From positions 1 through 64,000 of the forward strand of contig NZ_QQVY01000006.1 of the NCBI RefSeq assembly GCF_003590715.1: a stretch of DNA of 64,000 nucleotides, written 5' to 3'. The notes under the pieces are model-generated. The model was given only the letters and a program-made list of their open reading frames with translations. It did not search any database and was not told where the DNA came from. This DNA is from Paracoccus sp. JM45. Lineage in GTDB: Bacteria; Pseudomonadota; Alphaproteobacteria; Rhodobacterales; Rhodobacteraceae. This document shows positions 45,574-55,248 of this stretch, in pieces. The position numbers were made by a program, and so were the translations under genes. Each line of letters begins with the position of its first letter. Position 1 is the first letter of the stretch.

Positions 45574-47174
45574 AACTGTCCAGTCAGGCCTTGCCCTCAT
45601 CCGACCAGTTCCGCGCCAACCGGCAGGCACATCTGGACCTGCTGGAGACGGTGCGACAGGCCGCCGATCACGCTGCGGCGGGCGGGGGGGCTGCGGCCAC
45701 TGAACGCCATGTCGGTCGGGGCAAGATGCCGCCGCGCGAAAGGGTGGCGAACCTGCTGGACGCTGGCAGTCCGTTTCTGGAAATCGGCGCCACAGCCGCC
45801 CATGATATGTATGACGGTGCAGCCCCCGGCGCGGGTGTGATCGCAGGCATCGGGCGGGTGCATGGGCAGGATGTGATGGTCGTGGCCAATGACGCGACGG
45901 TCAAGGGCGGCACCTATTATCCGATGACGGTGAAAAAGCACCTGCGAGCGCAGGAAATCGCCGAGGAATGCCATTTGCCCTGCGTCTATCTGGTCGATAG
46001 CGGCGGCGCGAACCTGCCCAATCAGGATGAGGTATTCCCCGACCGCGATCATTTCGGCCGTATTTTCTATAATCAGGCAAGGATGAGCGCGAAGGGCATT
46101 CCCCAGATCGCCGTCGTCATGGGGTCCTGCACGGCGGGTGGGGCCTATGTGCCCGCCATGTCCGACGTGACCATCATCGTGCGCGGTCAGGGCACCATTT
46201 TTCTGGCAGGCCCCCCCTTGGTCAAGGCGGCGACGGGCGAGGTTGTCACGTCCGAAGATCTGGGCGGCGGTGATGTCCATACCCGCCTTTCGGGCGTGGC
46301 CGATTACTTGGCCGAAGATGACGCCCACGCCTTGGCCCAAGCACGCCGCGCCGTGGCCAGCCTGAACCGCCGTCGCCCCGAAACGGTCCTGTGGCAAAGC
46401 CCCGAAGCCCCCGCCTATGACCCTGACGAATTGTTCGGCGTCGTCCCCGCCGACCTGCGCACCCCCTATGACATCCGCGAGGTGATCGCCCGCATCGTCG
46501 ACGGCAGCCGCTTCGACGAATTCAAAGCGCGCTTTGGTGAAACGCTGGTCACGGGTTTCGCCCATGTCGAAGGCTGCCCCGTTGGCATCGTCGCCAATAA
46601 CGGCGTGCTGTTTTCCGAAGCTGCCCAGAAGGGCGCGCATTTCATCGAGCTGTGCAGCCAGCGCAACATTCCGCTGGTCTTCTTGCAAAATATCACCGGC
46701 TTTATGGTCGGTCGCAAATATGAAAACGAGGGCATCGCCCGCCACGGCGCCAAGATGGTGACAGCAGTCGCCACGACGAATGTCCCCAAGATCACCATGC
46801 TGGTCGGCGGCAGCTTCGGCGCGGGCAATTACGGCATGTCTGGCCGCGCCTATTCCCCGCGCTTTTTGTGGAGCTGGCCCAACAGCCGCATCAGCGTCAT
46901 GGGCGGTGAACAGGCCGCCGGCGTTCTGGCGACGGTCCGGCGCGACGGTATCGAGCGCAAGGGCGGCACGTGGTCGGCAAAGGACGAAGCCGAATTCAAA
47001 CGCCCCACGGTCGAGATGTTCGAACGGCAAAGCCACCCGCTCTATGCCTCGGCGCGGTTGTGGGATGACGGGATCATCGACCCGCGAAAATCGCGGCAGG
47101 TGCTGTCCCTGTCCCTGCGTGCCAGCCTGAATGCCCCGATTGAACCGACGCGCTTTGGCCTGTTCCGGATGTGA
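45570..47174 (+). CDS. mccB: Methylcrotonyl-CoA carboxylase, carboxyltransferase (beta) subunit
   Basis: A 534-residue carboxyltransferase that carboxylates 3-methylcrotonyl-CoA at the gamma carbon using biotin from the alpha subunit. Two crotonase-like halves are seen: the N-terminal half with [33 protein letters not shown] and [19 protein letters not shown], and the C-terminal half with [20 protein letters not shown] and [38 protein letters not shown] is typical of methylcrotonyl- rather than propionyl-CoA carboxylases. ATGA overlap with the upstream gene. Confidence 0.94.
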   Translation: MKLSSQALPSSDQFRANRQAHLDLLETVRQAADHAAAGGGAAATERHVGRGKMPPRERVANLLDAGSPFLEIGATAAHDMYDGAAPGAGVIAGIGRVHGQDVMVVANDATVKGGTYYPMTVKKHLRAQEIAEECHLPCVYLVDSGGANLPNQDEVFPDRDHFGRIFYNQARMSAKGIPQIAVVMGSCTAGGAYVPAMSDVTIIVRGQGTIFLAGPPLVKAATGEVVTSEDLGGGDVHTRLSGVADYLAEDDAHALAQARRAVASLNRRRPETVLWQSPEAPAYDPDELFGVVPADLRTPYDIREVIARIVDGSRFDEFKARFGETLVTGFAHVEGCPVGIVANNGVLFSEAAQKGAHFIELCSQRNIPLVFLQNITGFMVGRKYENEGIARHGAKMVTAVATTNVPKITMLVGGSFGAGNYGMSGRAYSPRFLWSWPNSRISVMGGEQAAGVLATVRRDGIERKGGTWSAKDEAEFKRPTVEMFERQSHPLYASARLWDDGIIDPRKSRQVLSLSLRASLNAPIEPTRFGLFRM

Positions 47175-47216
47175 TTCCGGATTTGCATGCGCCTGCCGCA
47201 GAATGAAAGGTTGCCC

Positions 47217-49139
47217 ATGTTCGACAAGATCCTGATCGCCAACCGGGGCGAGATCGCCTGCCGCGTCATCGATACATGCCGCCGTTTGGGGGTGGCCACG
47301 GTCACGGTCTATTCCGACGCCGACCGCCTGTCGCGCCATGTCGCCATGGCGGATCAGGCTGTGCACTTGGGTGGTCCGGCCCCTGCCGACAGCTATCTTC
47401 GCGGGCAGGTGATCATTGATGCGGCATCGGCGACAGGCGCCCAGGCGATCCATCCGGGCTATGGCTTTTTGTCCGAAAATCCGGGGTTTGTGGATCAGGT
47501 GGCACAAGCGGGGTTGATCTTTATCGGCCCCTCGGCGGCAGCGATCCGTGCGATGGGGCTGAAGGATGCGGCCAAGGCGCTGATGGAAAAGGCGGGCGTG
47601 CCGGTCGTTCCGGGCTATCACGGGGACAATCAGGATACCGGTCATCTGGCGGCGATGGCCGGTGACATCGGCTATCCGGTTCTGATCAAGGCCGTGGCGG
47701 GGGGCGGCGGCAAGGGCATGCGCCGCGTTGATGATCCGGCGCATTTTGACGATGCCCTGCAATCGGCACGGTCCGAGGCACAGACAGCCTTCGGCAACCC
47801 CGACGTTCTGATCGAGAAATACGTCCTGCAACCCCGCCATATCGAGGTTCAGGTCTTTGGTGACGGCAAGCGCGCCGTGCATCTGTTTGAACGCGATTGT
47901 TCCCTGCAACGCCGCCACCAGAAGGTGATAGAGGAAGCGCCCGCCCCCGGCATGACCGCCGAAATGCGTCAGGCCATGGGCGATGCCGCCGTCCGCGCCG
48001 CCGAGGCCATCGGCTATTCCGGTGCGGGTACCATCGAATTCATCGTCGACGGCAGCGACGGTCTGCGCCCCGACCGGTTCTGGTTCATGGAAATGAACAC
48101 CCGCTTGCAGGTCGAACACCCCGTGACCGAGGCGATCACCGGCGTCGATCTGGTCGAATGGCAGCTGCGCGTGGCAAGCGGCGAGGACCTGCCCGTGCAA
48201 CAGGACGACCTGTCCATCACCGGCCACGCCTTCGAGGCGCGCCTTTACGCCGAGGATGTTCCCGCAGGTTTCCTGCCCGCCACGGGGCGTCTGGTGCATC
48301 TGGGCTTTCCGGATGGCGCGCGTATCGAAACAGGGGTGCGGCAAGGAGACGTCATCTCGCCCTGGTATGATCCGATGATTGCCAAGGTGATCACATGGGG
48401 TGCCACCCGTGCAACTGCCCTGCGATCGCTGGAAAGCGCGCTGGTGGATACGGATGTTGCGGGGCTGGTCACAAATCTGGACTTCCTGATCGCCCTGACG
48501 CGGCACCACGGCTTTCGACAGGAACTGGTCGATACCGGCCTGATCGGCAGGGATATCGAGGGGCTGACGGCGATGCCTGACACCGATGGTGCATCGGTCG
48601 CTTTGGGGGTGATCGGGTTGGCGGGCGTGACGGGGGCCTCTGGCGGTATGACGTTATGGCAACCGCTGCGCCGGACGATCGTCTGGGACGGGGGCAGCGC
48701 GGTTTTGCAGGTCATGGGTGCAGCAGATTTCCGCGTGACGTTGAATCACAGCAGTCATGACGTCTGTTGGCAGGGCGACCGCTGGTGGGTGGATGGTCAT
48801 CCGTGCCGCCAGCGCATTGTTACACATGATGCGGGTGTCAGTGTTTTCGGGGCGAACACGCTGCATCTGCGAAAGGTTGATCCGCTGTATCGGGCTGGCA
48901 CCGACGATGGCGGTGACGGGCTGACGCGGTCCCCCATGCCGGGGTTGGTCAAATCCGTACATGTCACCCAAGGTCAGCAGGTCCGAACAGGTGACCGCCT
49001 GTGTGTGCTGGAGGCGATGAAGATGGAACACAGCCTTCTGGCCACCCGCGACGGCATCGTCGCCGAGGTTCTGGCCAAGGATGGCGATCAGGTCGAAGCC
49101 GGTGCCGCCCTGATCCGGTTGGATGAGGTTGCCGAATGA
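47217..49139 (+). CDS. mccA: Methylcrotonyl-CoA carboxylase, biotin-containing (alpha) subunit
   Basis: A 640-residue subunit. The biotin carboxylase domain (about 1-450) starts MFDKILIANRGEIACRVIDTCRRLG. It has the ATP-grasp loop KAVAGGGGKGMRRVDDP, HLFERDCSLQRRHQKVIEEAPAP and MNTRLQVEHPVTEAITGVDLVEWQL. A BT-type middle region follows. The C-terminal biotinyl domain ends with the biotinylation site VLEAMKMEHSLL (Lys about 603). ATG 47217 follows GAAAGG, 42 bases after mccB. The last 4 bases overlap the HMG-CoA lyase gene. Confidence 0.94.
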   Translation: MFDKILIANRGEIACRVIDTCRRLGVATVTVYSDADRLSRHVAMADQAVHLGGPAPADSYLRGQVIIDAASATGAQAIHPGYGFLSENPGFVDQVAQAGLIFIGPSAAAIRAMGLKDAAKALMEKAGVPVVPGYHGDNQDTGHLAAMAGDIGYPVLIKAVAGGGGKGMRRVDDPAHFDDALQSARSEAQTAFGNPDVLIEKYVLQPRHIEVQVFGDGKRAVHLFERDCSLQRRHQKVIEEAPAPGMTAEMRQAMGDAAVRAAEAIGYSGAGTIEFIVDGSDGLRPDRFWFMEMNTRLQVEHPVTEAITGVDLVEWQLRVASGEDLPVQQDDLSITGHAFEARLYAEDVPAGFLPATGRLVHLGFPDGARIETGVRQGDVISPWYDPMIAKVITWGATRATALRSLESALVDTDVAGLVTNLDFLIALTRHHGFRQELVDTGLIGRDIEGLTAMPDTDGASVALGVIGLAGVTGASGGMTLWQPLRRTIVWDGGSAVLQVMGAADFRVTLNHSSHDVCWQGDRWWVDGHPCRQRIVTHDAGVSVFGANTLHLRKVDPLYRAGTDDGGDGLTRSPMPGLVKSVHVTQGQQVRTGDRLCVLEAMKMEHSLLATRDGIVAEVLAKDGDQVEAGAALIRLDEVAE

Positions 49140-49999
49140 CCGACCGCGTCGAAATTTTCGAGATGGGTCCCCGCGACGGCCTGCAGAACGAAAAGCGCCT
49201 GATCCCCACCGAAGATAAGATCGCGCTGGTCGATCTGCTGTCGCAGGCAGGCTTTCGCCGGATCGAGGTGACCAGCTTTGTCAGCCCCAAATGGATGCCG
49301 CAGATGGCGGATGCCGCAAAGGTCATGGCGGGTATCCACCGTGCCAAGGGCATCAGCTATGCCGCGCTGACCCCAAATCTGCAGGGATATCAGGCCGCCC
49401 GACACGCCCGCGCCGATGAGGTTGCAATCTTTGCCAGTGCGTCCGAGGGGTTCAGTCGGGCAAATCTGAATGCCTCGATCAACGATGCCTTGGCGCGTTT
49501 CGAACCGGTCGCCAAGGCGGCCCGTGATGATGGCATTCCGCTGCGCGGCTATGTCAGCGTGGTCACCGACTGCCCCTTCGACGGTCCGACTGCGCCGTCC
49601 AATGTGGCACGGGTCGTTGCGGCGCTGCGTGATATGGGGTGCTATGAAATCAGCCTTGGCGACACCATCGGGCAGGGGCGTCCGGACGCAATTGATGCCA
49701 TGCTGACGGCGGTTCTGGACGAACTGCCCCCTGAACGGCTGGCGGGGCATTATCATGACACCGCCGGTCGGGCGTTACAGAACGTTGATGCCAGCCTTGC
49801 GCGGGGCTTGCGGGTCTTTGACGCGGCGGTCGGTGGTTTGGGTGGTTGCCCCTATGCCCCCGGTGCCGCAGGCAATGTCGCGACCGAGGCGCTGGCCGCG
49901 CATCTGTCCCGCCAAGGCTATCACCACGGATTGGACATGGCGGTCATTGACCGCGCCGCCGCTTTTGCCAAAACCCTGCGGGAGGAGACCCATGCCTGA
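49136..49999 (+). CDS. mvaB: Hydroxymethylglutaryl-CoA lyase
   Basis: A 287-residue TIM-barrel lyase that splits HMG-CoA into acetoacetate and acetyl-CoA, the last step of leucine breakdown. Motifs are EMGPRDGLQNEKRLIPTEDK (metal Asp), EVTSFVSPKWMPQMADA, SLGDTIGQGRPDAI, LAGHYHDTAGRALQN (metal His pair) and the family signature GGLGGCPYAPGAAGNVATE with the catalytic Cys. Overlaps mccA by 4 bases and the hydratase gene by 8 bases. Confidence 0.94.
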   Translation: MTDRVEIFEMGPRDGLQNEKRLIPTEDKIALVDLLSQAGFRRIEVTSFVSPKWMPQMADAAKVMAGIHRAKGISYAALTPNLQGYQAARHARADEVAIFASASEGFSRANLNASINDALARFEPVAKAARDDGIPLRGYVSVVTDCPFDGPTAPSNVARVVAALRDMGCYEISLGDTIGQGRPDAIDAMLTAVLDELPPERLAGHYHDTAGRALQNVDASLARGLRVFDAAVGGLGGCPYAPGAAGNVATEALAAHLSRQGYHHGLDMAVIDRAAAFAKTLREETHA

Positions 50000-50774
50000 C
50001 ACCATCCGGATCACAACCGACCCGCGCGGCGTTGCCACACTGACCCTGTCGCGGGCAGATAAGCATAACGCCCTGTCGCGCCAGATGATGGATGAAATTA
50101 TCGAGGCTTGTGACACCCTTGGCAATGATCCAGCGGTCCGCGTTGTTGTGCTGGCAGGCGATGGACCGACATTCTGCGCGGGGGGTGATCTGGGTTGGAT
50201 GAAAGCGCAGATGATCGCCGATGCCCATACGCGGCGTGCCGGTGCCCGCATTCTGGCGCAGATGTTGCAAGCGTTGAACCTGCTGCCCAAACCGCTGATT
50301 GCGCGGGTGCATGGCAACGCTTTTGGTGGTGGCGTGGGTATGATGTCAGTGGCCGACGTGGCGATTGTGTCCGATACCGCCCGCCTTGGTCTGACCGAGG
50401 TCAAGCTGGGCCTGATCCCGGCCACCATCGGTCCCTATGTCTTTGCCCGCATGGGCGAGGATAAAGCGCGGCGGGTCTTCTTTTCTGCCCGTCTGTTCGG
50501 CGCGGCCGAGGCTGTAAATCTGAACCTTGCCGCCCGCAGTGTTCCCGCCGCAGAACTGGATGCCGCGGTCGAGGCCGAGGTTGCACCCTATCTGCAAGCT
50601 GCCCCCGGTGCGGTGGCCGCGGCCAAGGCACAATGCCGCGCCCTTGGCCTGACCATCAACGAAGCTGTGATCGAAGACAGCATCGACCGTCTTGTCGCCG
50701 TCTGGGAAGGCGGCGAAGCCCCCGAGGGAATTTCCGCCTTTTTTGAAAAACGCAAACCCGGCTGGGCAAGCTGA
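49992..50774 (+). CDS. liuC: Methylglutaconyl-CoA hydratase (enoyl-CoA hydratase family)
   Basis: A 260-residue crotonase-fold hydratase. The family oxyanion hole blocks are seen: VRVVVLAGDGPTFCAGGDLGWMK, ARVHGNAFGGGVGMMSVADVAI, and LTEVKLGLIPATIGPYV with the catalytic Glu region. FCAGGDLGWMK is characteristic of the LiuC/AUH type, which hydrates 3-methylglutaconyl-CoA to HMG-CoA. It completes the leucine pathway in this operon. ATG 49992 lies inside the end of the lyase gene. Confidence 0.9.
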   Translation: MPDTIRITTDPRGVATLTLSRADKHNALSRQMMDEIIEACDTLGNDPAVRVVVLAGDGPTFCAGGDLGWMKAQMIADAHTRRAGARILAQMLQALNLLPKPLIARVHGNAFGGGVGMMSVADVAIVSDTARLGLTEVKLGLIPATIGPYVFARMGEDKARRVFFSARLFGAAEAVNLNLAARSVPAAELDAAVEAEVAPYLQAAPGAVAAAKAQCRALGLTINEAVIEDSIDRLVAVWEGGEAPEGISAFFEKRKPGWAS

Positions 50775-50784
50775 CCAAAAAGGA

Positions 50785-50817
50785 AAACCCCCGCCACATC
50801 GCATGTGGCGGGGGTTT
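50785..50817. terminator. Strong stem-loop between liuC and glyA
   Basis: A perfect 15-bp stem, AAACCCCCGCCACAT / ATGTGGCGGGGGTTT, closes on a 3-base loop. It lies between the ends of two convergent operons, and the A-T ends of the stem can supply the U-run in both directions. Confidence 0.82.
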
Positions 50818-50839
50818 CCCTGTCAGCCATCGGGGCAGA

Positions 50840-52135
50840 TTACATGCCCGAATACAGCGGGAAGCGCGCGCAAAGGGCCGAAACCTCATTGCGGACTTTT
50901 GCTTCGACTTCGGCGTTGCCCTCGTCGCCATGTGCGGCAAGGCCGTCCACGACTTCGACGATCCAGCGCGAAATCTGGCGGAATTCTTCTTCGCCGAAAC
51001 CGCGCGTCGTGCCTGCAGGCGCACCCAGACGGATGCCCGAGGTGACGAACGGCTTTTCAGGATCGAAAGGCACGCCGTTCTTGTTGCAGGTGATATGGGC
51101 GCGGCCCAAAGCAGCCTCAGTCGCCTTGCCGGTCACGCCCTTGGGACGCAGGTCGGCCAGACACAGGTGGTTGTCGGTGCCGCCCGAAACGATGTCGATG
51201 CCACCCTTCATCAGCTCATCCGCCATGGCCTGCGCGTTTTTCACGACTTGCGCGGCATAGGTTTTAAACTCGGGGCGCAATGCTTCACCGAATGCGACGG
51301 CCTTGGCGGCGATCACATGCATCAGCGGGCCACCCTGAAGACCGGGGAAGACGGCGCTGTTGATCTTCTTGGCGATATCGGCGTCATTGGTCAGGATCAG
51401 ACCACCGCGCGGACCGCGCAGCGATTTATGCGTGGTGGAGGTGACGACATGCGCATGACCGATGGGCGAGGGGTGCTGACCGCCCGCGACCAGACCGGCG
51501 ATATGGGCCATGTCCACCATCAGATAGGCGCCGACTTCATCCGCAATCGCGCGGAAAGCCGCCCAATCCCACGTCCGGCTGTAAGCGGTGCCGCCGGCAA
51601 CGATCAGCTTGGGCTTGTTCTGGCGCGCAGCCTCGGCAATCGCCTCCATGTCCAGCAGCTGGTCTTGCTGACGTACGCCATAGCTGACGACGTTGAACCA
51701 TTTGCCCGACATGTTGACCGGCGAACCGTGGGTCAGGTGACCGCCCGAATTCAGGTCCAGACCCATGAAGGTATCGCCGGGCTGCAACAGCGCCAGAAAC
51801 ACAGCCTGGTTCATCTGGCTGCCGGAATTGGGCTGCACGTTGGCGTATTCGCAGCCGAACAGCGCCTTTGCACGCTCGATCGCCAGATTTTCGGCGATAT
51901 CGACATATTGGCAGCCGCCGTAATAGCGTTTGCCCGGATAGCCTTCGGCATATTTATTGGTCAGGACAGAGCCCTGTGCCTCCATCACGGCGGCGCTGAC
52001 GATGTTTTCCGAGGCGATCAGCTCGATCTCGTCGCGCTGGCGACCCAGTTCTTGCGTGATGGCCTTGGCGATATCTGGGTCACGGCTGGCCAGGGTTTCC
52101 GTGAAAAAGCCGTTGTCGCGTGTTGGGGCGTTCAT
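50840..52135 (-). CDS. glyA: Serine hydroxymethyltransferase
   Basis: A 431-residue PLP enzyme that converts serine and tetrahydrofolate to glycine and methylene-tetrahydrofolate. Conserved blocks are [78 protein letters not shown], and [16 protein letters not shown] with the PLP Lys. The ATG at 52135 fits the family N-terminus ([11 protein letters not shown]); the longer reading to 52333 enters the divergent nadK leader. Confidence 0.96.
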   Translation of the reverse strand: MNAPTRDNGFFTETLASRDPDIAKAITQELGRQRDEIELIASENIVSAAVMEAQGSVLTNKYAEGYPGKRYYGGCQYVDIAENLAIERAKALFGCEYANVQPNSGSQMNQAVFLALLQPGDTFMGLDLNSGGHLTHGSPVNMSGKWFNVVSYGVRQQDQLLDMEAIAEAARQNKPKLIVAGGTAYSRTWDWAAFRAIADEVGAYLMVDMAHIAGLVAGGQHPSPIGHAHVVTSTTHKSLRGPRGGLILTNDADIAKKINSAVFPGLQGGPLMHVIAAKAVAFGEALRPEFKTYAAQVVKNAQAMADELMKGGIDIVSGGTDNHLCLADLRPKGVTGKATEAALGRAHITCNKNGVPFDPEKPFVTSGIRLGAPAGTTRGFGEEEFRQISRWIVEVVDGLAAHGDEGNAEVEAKVRNEVSALCARFPLYSGM

Positions 52136-52319
52136 CGGTCTCGCGTCCTTATATGGCTGGGGCGGCAGAGGATGCTGGCCTTCTATCGCAACAATATGAA
52201 TGCGGAAAGTGACAAAACGACCCGTCGGGGTGTTCAAGCGTCGCAGGTTGTTCCGTGCGGGGCTTGTCATCCGCGCGGCCGCAGCCGATGCTGCACCGCA
52301 ATCAGAGGAAATACCGTAT

Positions 52320-53081
52320 ATGACGGGCAACATTCACTTTACCGCCAGTCAGGCCCCATCGGCCTGCAATGCCCTTGTCGAACTGGTGGCCCGTTATGGC
52401 AATGCGCCATCCGATAAGGCCGATGTTGTGGTCGCTTTGGGTGGGGACGGCTTCATGCTGCAAACACTGCATGCGATGCAGGGGCGCGATATGCCGGTCT
52501 ACGGGATGAACCGCGGCACGGTCGGTTTCCTGATGAACACTTATTCGGTGGATGATTTGCCCGAACGTCTGGCCGCAGCCGAAGAAGCTGTTATCAACCC
52601 GCTGCGGATGCGTGCGACCTGCGCCAATGGCACCTGCCACGAGGCGCTGGCCATCAACGAGGTCAGCCTGCTGCGCGAAGGTCCGCAGGCTGCCAAATTA
52701 CGGATCTATGTCGACGGGCGGCTGAGGATGGAGGAACTGGTCTGCGACGGGGCGCTTGTTAGCACGCCTGCAGGTTCGACCGCCTATAATTATTCCGCGC
52801 ATGGTCCGATCCTGCCCATCGGATCCGAGGTACTGGCCCTGACCGCGATCGCCCCTTTCCGCCCCCGTCGCTGGCGCGGTGCCTTGTTGCCGAAAGCTGC
52901 CGAGGTGGTAATCGAAGTGATGAACCCCGAACGCCGTCCTGTCATGGCCGATGCCGACAGCCGGTCGTTCCGCCATGTCACCCGCGTCGAAATCCGCAGC
53001 GCATCAGATATTAGGCACCACCTTCTGTTCGACGATGGCCACGGGCTGGCAGAACGGCTGCTGCGCGAACAATTCGTCTGA
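52320..53081 (+). CDS. nadK: NAD kinase
   Basis: A 253-residue kinase that makes NADP from [19 protein letters not shown] contains the GGDG motif, [10 protein letters not shown] follows, and NEVSLLREG and [25 protein letters not shown] give the NAD-binding and family signature. The short form without N-terminal extension is usual in Rhodobacterales. GAGGAAA precedes ATG 52320. It is divergent from glyA over a 184-base gap, and ends 3 bases from the convergent gene. Confidence 0.94.
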   Translation: MTGNIHFTASQAPSACNALVELVARYGNAPSDKADVVVALGGDGFMLQTLHAMQGRDMPVYGMNRGTVGFLMNTYSVDDLPERLAAAEEAVINPLRMRATCANGTCHEALAINEVSLLREGPQAAKLRIYVDGRLRMEELVCDGALVSTPAGSTAYNYSAHGPILPIGSEVLALTAIAPFRPRRWRGALLPKAAEVVIEVMNPERRPVMADADSRSFRHVTRVEIRSASDIRHHLLFDDGHGLAERLLREQFV

Positions 53082-53084
53082 ACG

Positions 53085-54107
53085 TCAGCCCGCGCAGATT
53101 TTCTGAAGCGCCAGCCATTGTTCATCCGTCAGCAATGGCCGGCCAGCAGGTTCATCGCGCATCGGATCGCCGGTGATCAAGGGCATGACAGTGACACCTG
53201 TCGGATCGAGGCTGCGGGCATAGGGTTCGGTGGACAGATCATGTTCTTCGAAGGCGGCGGGGAGTTTGCCCATATCAGGCCGCGGTAGGGGCTTTTCCAA
53301 AAGCGTCTTGCCGTAACCCTCCAAGGCGCGGCGGGGCAATGTGCCTAAGGTCATCAACCGCAGTGACGCAAAGGCCCCTGCGTATTCCAACGCGTCCTGC
53401 GTCACCTGCCGGTCGTCTTGGGCAATGCTGGCCGCAATCAGATGACCTGCCGTCGCCTCGGGGCCGGTGGCCGAAGCAAGAAGGTCGTTGCCGATCAGAT
53501 ACATGTTTCCCGGCAGACGACGTGCGCCATTCAGTGGGCCGGGCACGACCTGCACCAATGTATGCTTCCCCAGCAATCGCGATGTGATCCAGTCCAGCAC
53601 CTGTTGGCCGGAATGTCTGTGACAGATCGAGCCCGTACCGGTTTCCAGATCGGCCAGCACAGCCGTGCCGATGGTCCGCATCTGCGCTGGCGGGGCAATC
53701 TGTGCTGCATGGCGGATTAACGCGTCAGGCAACCATGCCACCAACGCCCCCAGCAGGCCCAGCAGTATAAGCCCTGTGATTGCACCGCGCAGTCGTCCAG
53801 GTGTCCGGCGGTGATGTGCAATTGCACGCTGGACCCGCGCAATGCCGTCGATCATCAGTTGATCGTCGATTTCGACCGTTTCGTCGGGTTTGGCAGATGT
53901 CGGGGTATAGACTGCCGGAACCCGTCCGGGGTTCAGGCGCACCACAGCGGGCAATGACCAATGCGACAGGGGGCAATCCGACTTCGGGTCCATCAGGGTC
54001 AGCGTTGCTTCGCCCAAAGACACCACAACCTCGCGTTTACCTGCGCGAGGGGTCTCTTTCCAAGCTCCCTGAGCTTCCAGACGTCGGAATTCCGTCAGCG
54101 CAGTCAT
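53085..54107 (-). CDS. Membrane protein with a degenerate M48-peptidase-like region
   Basis: A 340-residue protein. Residues about 1-95 are soluble (possibly beta-sandwich), one membrane helix spans about 107-127 (ITGLILLGLLGALVAWL), and the rest follows. The block RRLPGNMYLIGNDLLASATGPEATAGHLIAASIAQDD (about 197-231) has the layout of M48 (Oma1/BepA-type) metallopeptidases, where PGG-in-Leu-Leu is followed by LA-VLAHE-GH. Here the zinc motif HExxH is replaced by AGHLIAAS, so it is probably not a protease. Function unknown. The M48 link is my inference. Confidence 0.65.
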   Translation of the reverse strand: MTALTEFRRLEAQGAWKETPRAGKREVVVSLGEATLTLMDPKSDCPLSHWSLPAVVRLNPGRVPAVYTPTSAKPDETVEIDDQLMIDGIARVQRAIAHHRRTPGRLRGAITGLILLGLLGALVAWLPDALIRHAAQIAPPAQMRTIGTAVLADLETGTGSICHRHSGQQVLDWITSRLLGKHTLVQVVPGPLNGARRLPGNMYLIGNDLLASATGPEATAGHLIAASIAQDDRQVTQDALEYAGAFASLRLMTLGTLPRRALEGYGKTLLEKPLPRPDMGKLPAAFEEHDLSTEPYARSLDPTGVTVMPLITGDPMRDEPAGRPLLTDEQWLALQKICAG

Positions 54108-54160
54108 ATCGTGGGCGTGCTTTCCGGATCGTGACGCAACTGGGCGTCAACATAAAGCAG

Positions 54161-54183
54161 TGCCGCATCGCGTCAATGCGGCA
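54161..54183 (-). terminator. Stem-loop after rpoH
   Basis: TGCCGCAT and ATGCGGCA form an 8-bp stem around a 7-base loop, 8 bases beyond the rpoH stop codon. The following T-run on the minus strand is weak. Confidence 0.45.
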
Positions 54184-54190
54184 GCCGGTT

Positions 54191-55099
54191 TTATTCCGCG
54201 TCTTCCATGATCCGCATGCCCTTTTCGCGGGCCAGAACGCGCATCCGGTCCTGAAGTTTTTCAAAAGCGCGAACCTCGATCTGACGAATACGTTCGCGTG
54301 AGACATCGTAACGGCCCGATAGATCCTCTAGCGTCATGGGGTCATCACGCAGGCGACGTTCCATCAGAATGTCGCGTTCGCGGTCGTTCAGCACATCCAT
54401 AGCCGACATCAGCATCTGGCGACGGGTGTCCAGTTCCTCGGTCTCGGCATAAGCTTCGGCCTGATTGGCATCGGTATCTTCCAGCCAATCCTGCCATTGC
54501 GCCGAAGATTCGCCATCACCCGACCCGACCTGCGCGTTCAACGAGGCGTCGCTGCCAGAAAGGCGGCGATTCATATCGACCACTTCTTTCTGGGTGACAT
54601 TTAGTTCGGTGGCGATACGTTCCACGTTCTCAGGACGCAGGTCGCCATCCTCCAACGCGCCAATTTTGGATTTGGCCTTGCGCAGGTTAAAGAACAGCTT
54701 TTTCTGCGCACTGGTCGTGCCCATTTTGACCAACGACCACGATCGCAGAATATATTCCTGAATCGAAGCGCGAATCCACCACATCGCGTAGGTCGCCAGG
54801 CGGAATCCGCGTTCCGGATCAAACCGCTTCACCGCCTGCATCAGGCCGACATTGGCTTCGCTGATCACCTCGGCCTGTGGGAGGCCGTAACCGCGATACC
54901 CCATGGCAATTTTCGCCGCCAGACGAAGGTGACTTGTCACCATTTTATGCGCCGCTTCACTGTCTTCATGATCCGCCCATGCCTTGGCCAGCATATATTC
55001 CTCCTCCGGCTCAAGCAGGGGGAATTTGCGGATCTCTTGCAGGTAGCGGTTCATGCCCTGTTCGGGGCTGGGGGCGGGAAGATTGCCGTAAGTCGCCAT
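54191..55099 (-). CDS. rpoH: RNA polymerase sigma-32 factor RpoH
   Basis: A 302-residue heat-shock sigma factor. Region 2 has TSHLRLAAKIAMGYRGYGLPQAEVISEANVGLMQAVKRFDP and GFRLATYAMWWIRASIQEYILRSW. The RpoH box AQKKLFFNLRKAKSKIG, specific to sigma-32 proteins, follows. Region 4 has LEDLSGRYDVSRERIRQIEVRAFEKLQ as helix-turn-helix. It lies downstream of rluD on the same strand, separated by 149 bases. I do not see a clear RNA thermometer at its start. Confidence 0.96.
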   Translation of the reverse strand: MATYGNLPAPSPEQGMNRYLQEIRKFPLLEPEEEYMLAKAWADHEDSEAAHKMVTSHLRLAAKIAMGYRGYGLPQAEVISEANVGLMQAVKRFDPERGFRLATYAMWWIRASIQEYILRSWSLVKMGTTSAQKKLFFNLRKAKSKIGALEDGDLRPENVERIATELNVTQKEVVDMNRRLSGSDASLNAQVGSGDGESSAQWQDWLEDTDANQAEAYAETEELDTRRQMLMSAMDVLNDRERDILMERRLRDDPMTLEDLSGRYDVSRERIRQIEVRAFEKLQDRMRVLAREKGMRIMEDAE

Positions 55100-55248
55100 G
55101 TAATTTGCCTTTCGCAGAGATCGTAAAACGCGCCTTGGCGCCTGCAGGTTCCGGTCAGAACGTCGCAGACACCCCCGGTGGTCAGCCGGGACAGCCCATC
55201 TTGCGCGCCAATCTGCGATTTGTAACCTGTGGTCGGGTCACATCGTCG

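Noticed and set aside
45597..48509. A 970-codon open minus-strand frame across mccB and mccA
   Set aside because: Both plus-strand genes have clear enzyme motifs and overlapping operon structure; the antisense frame has no recognisable domain or ribosome-binding site.
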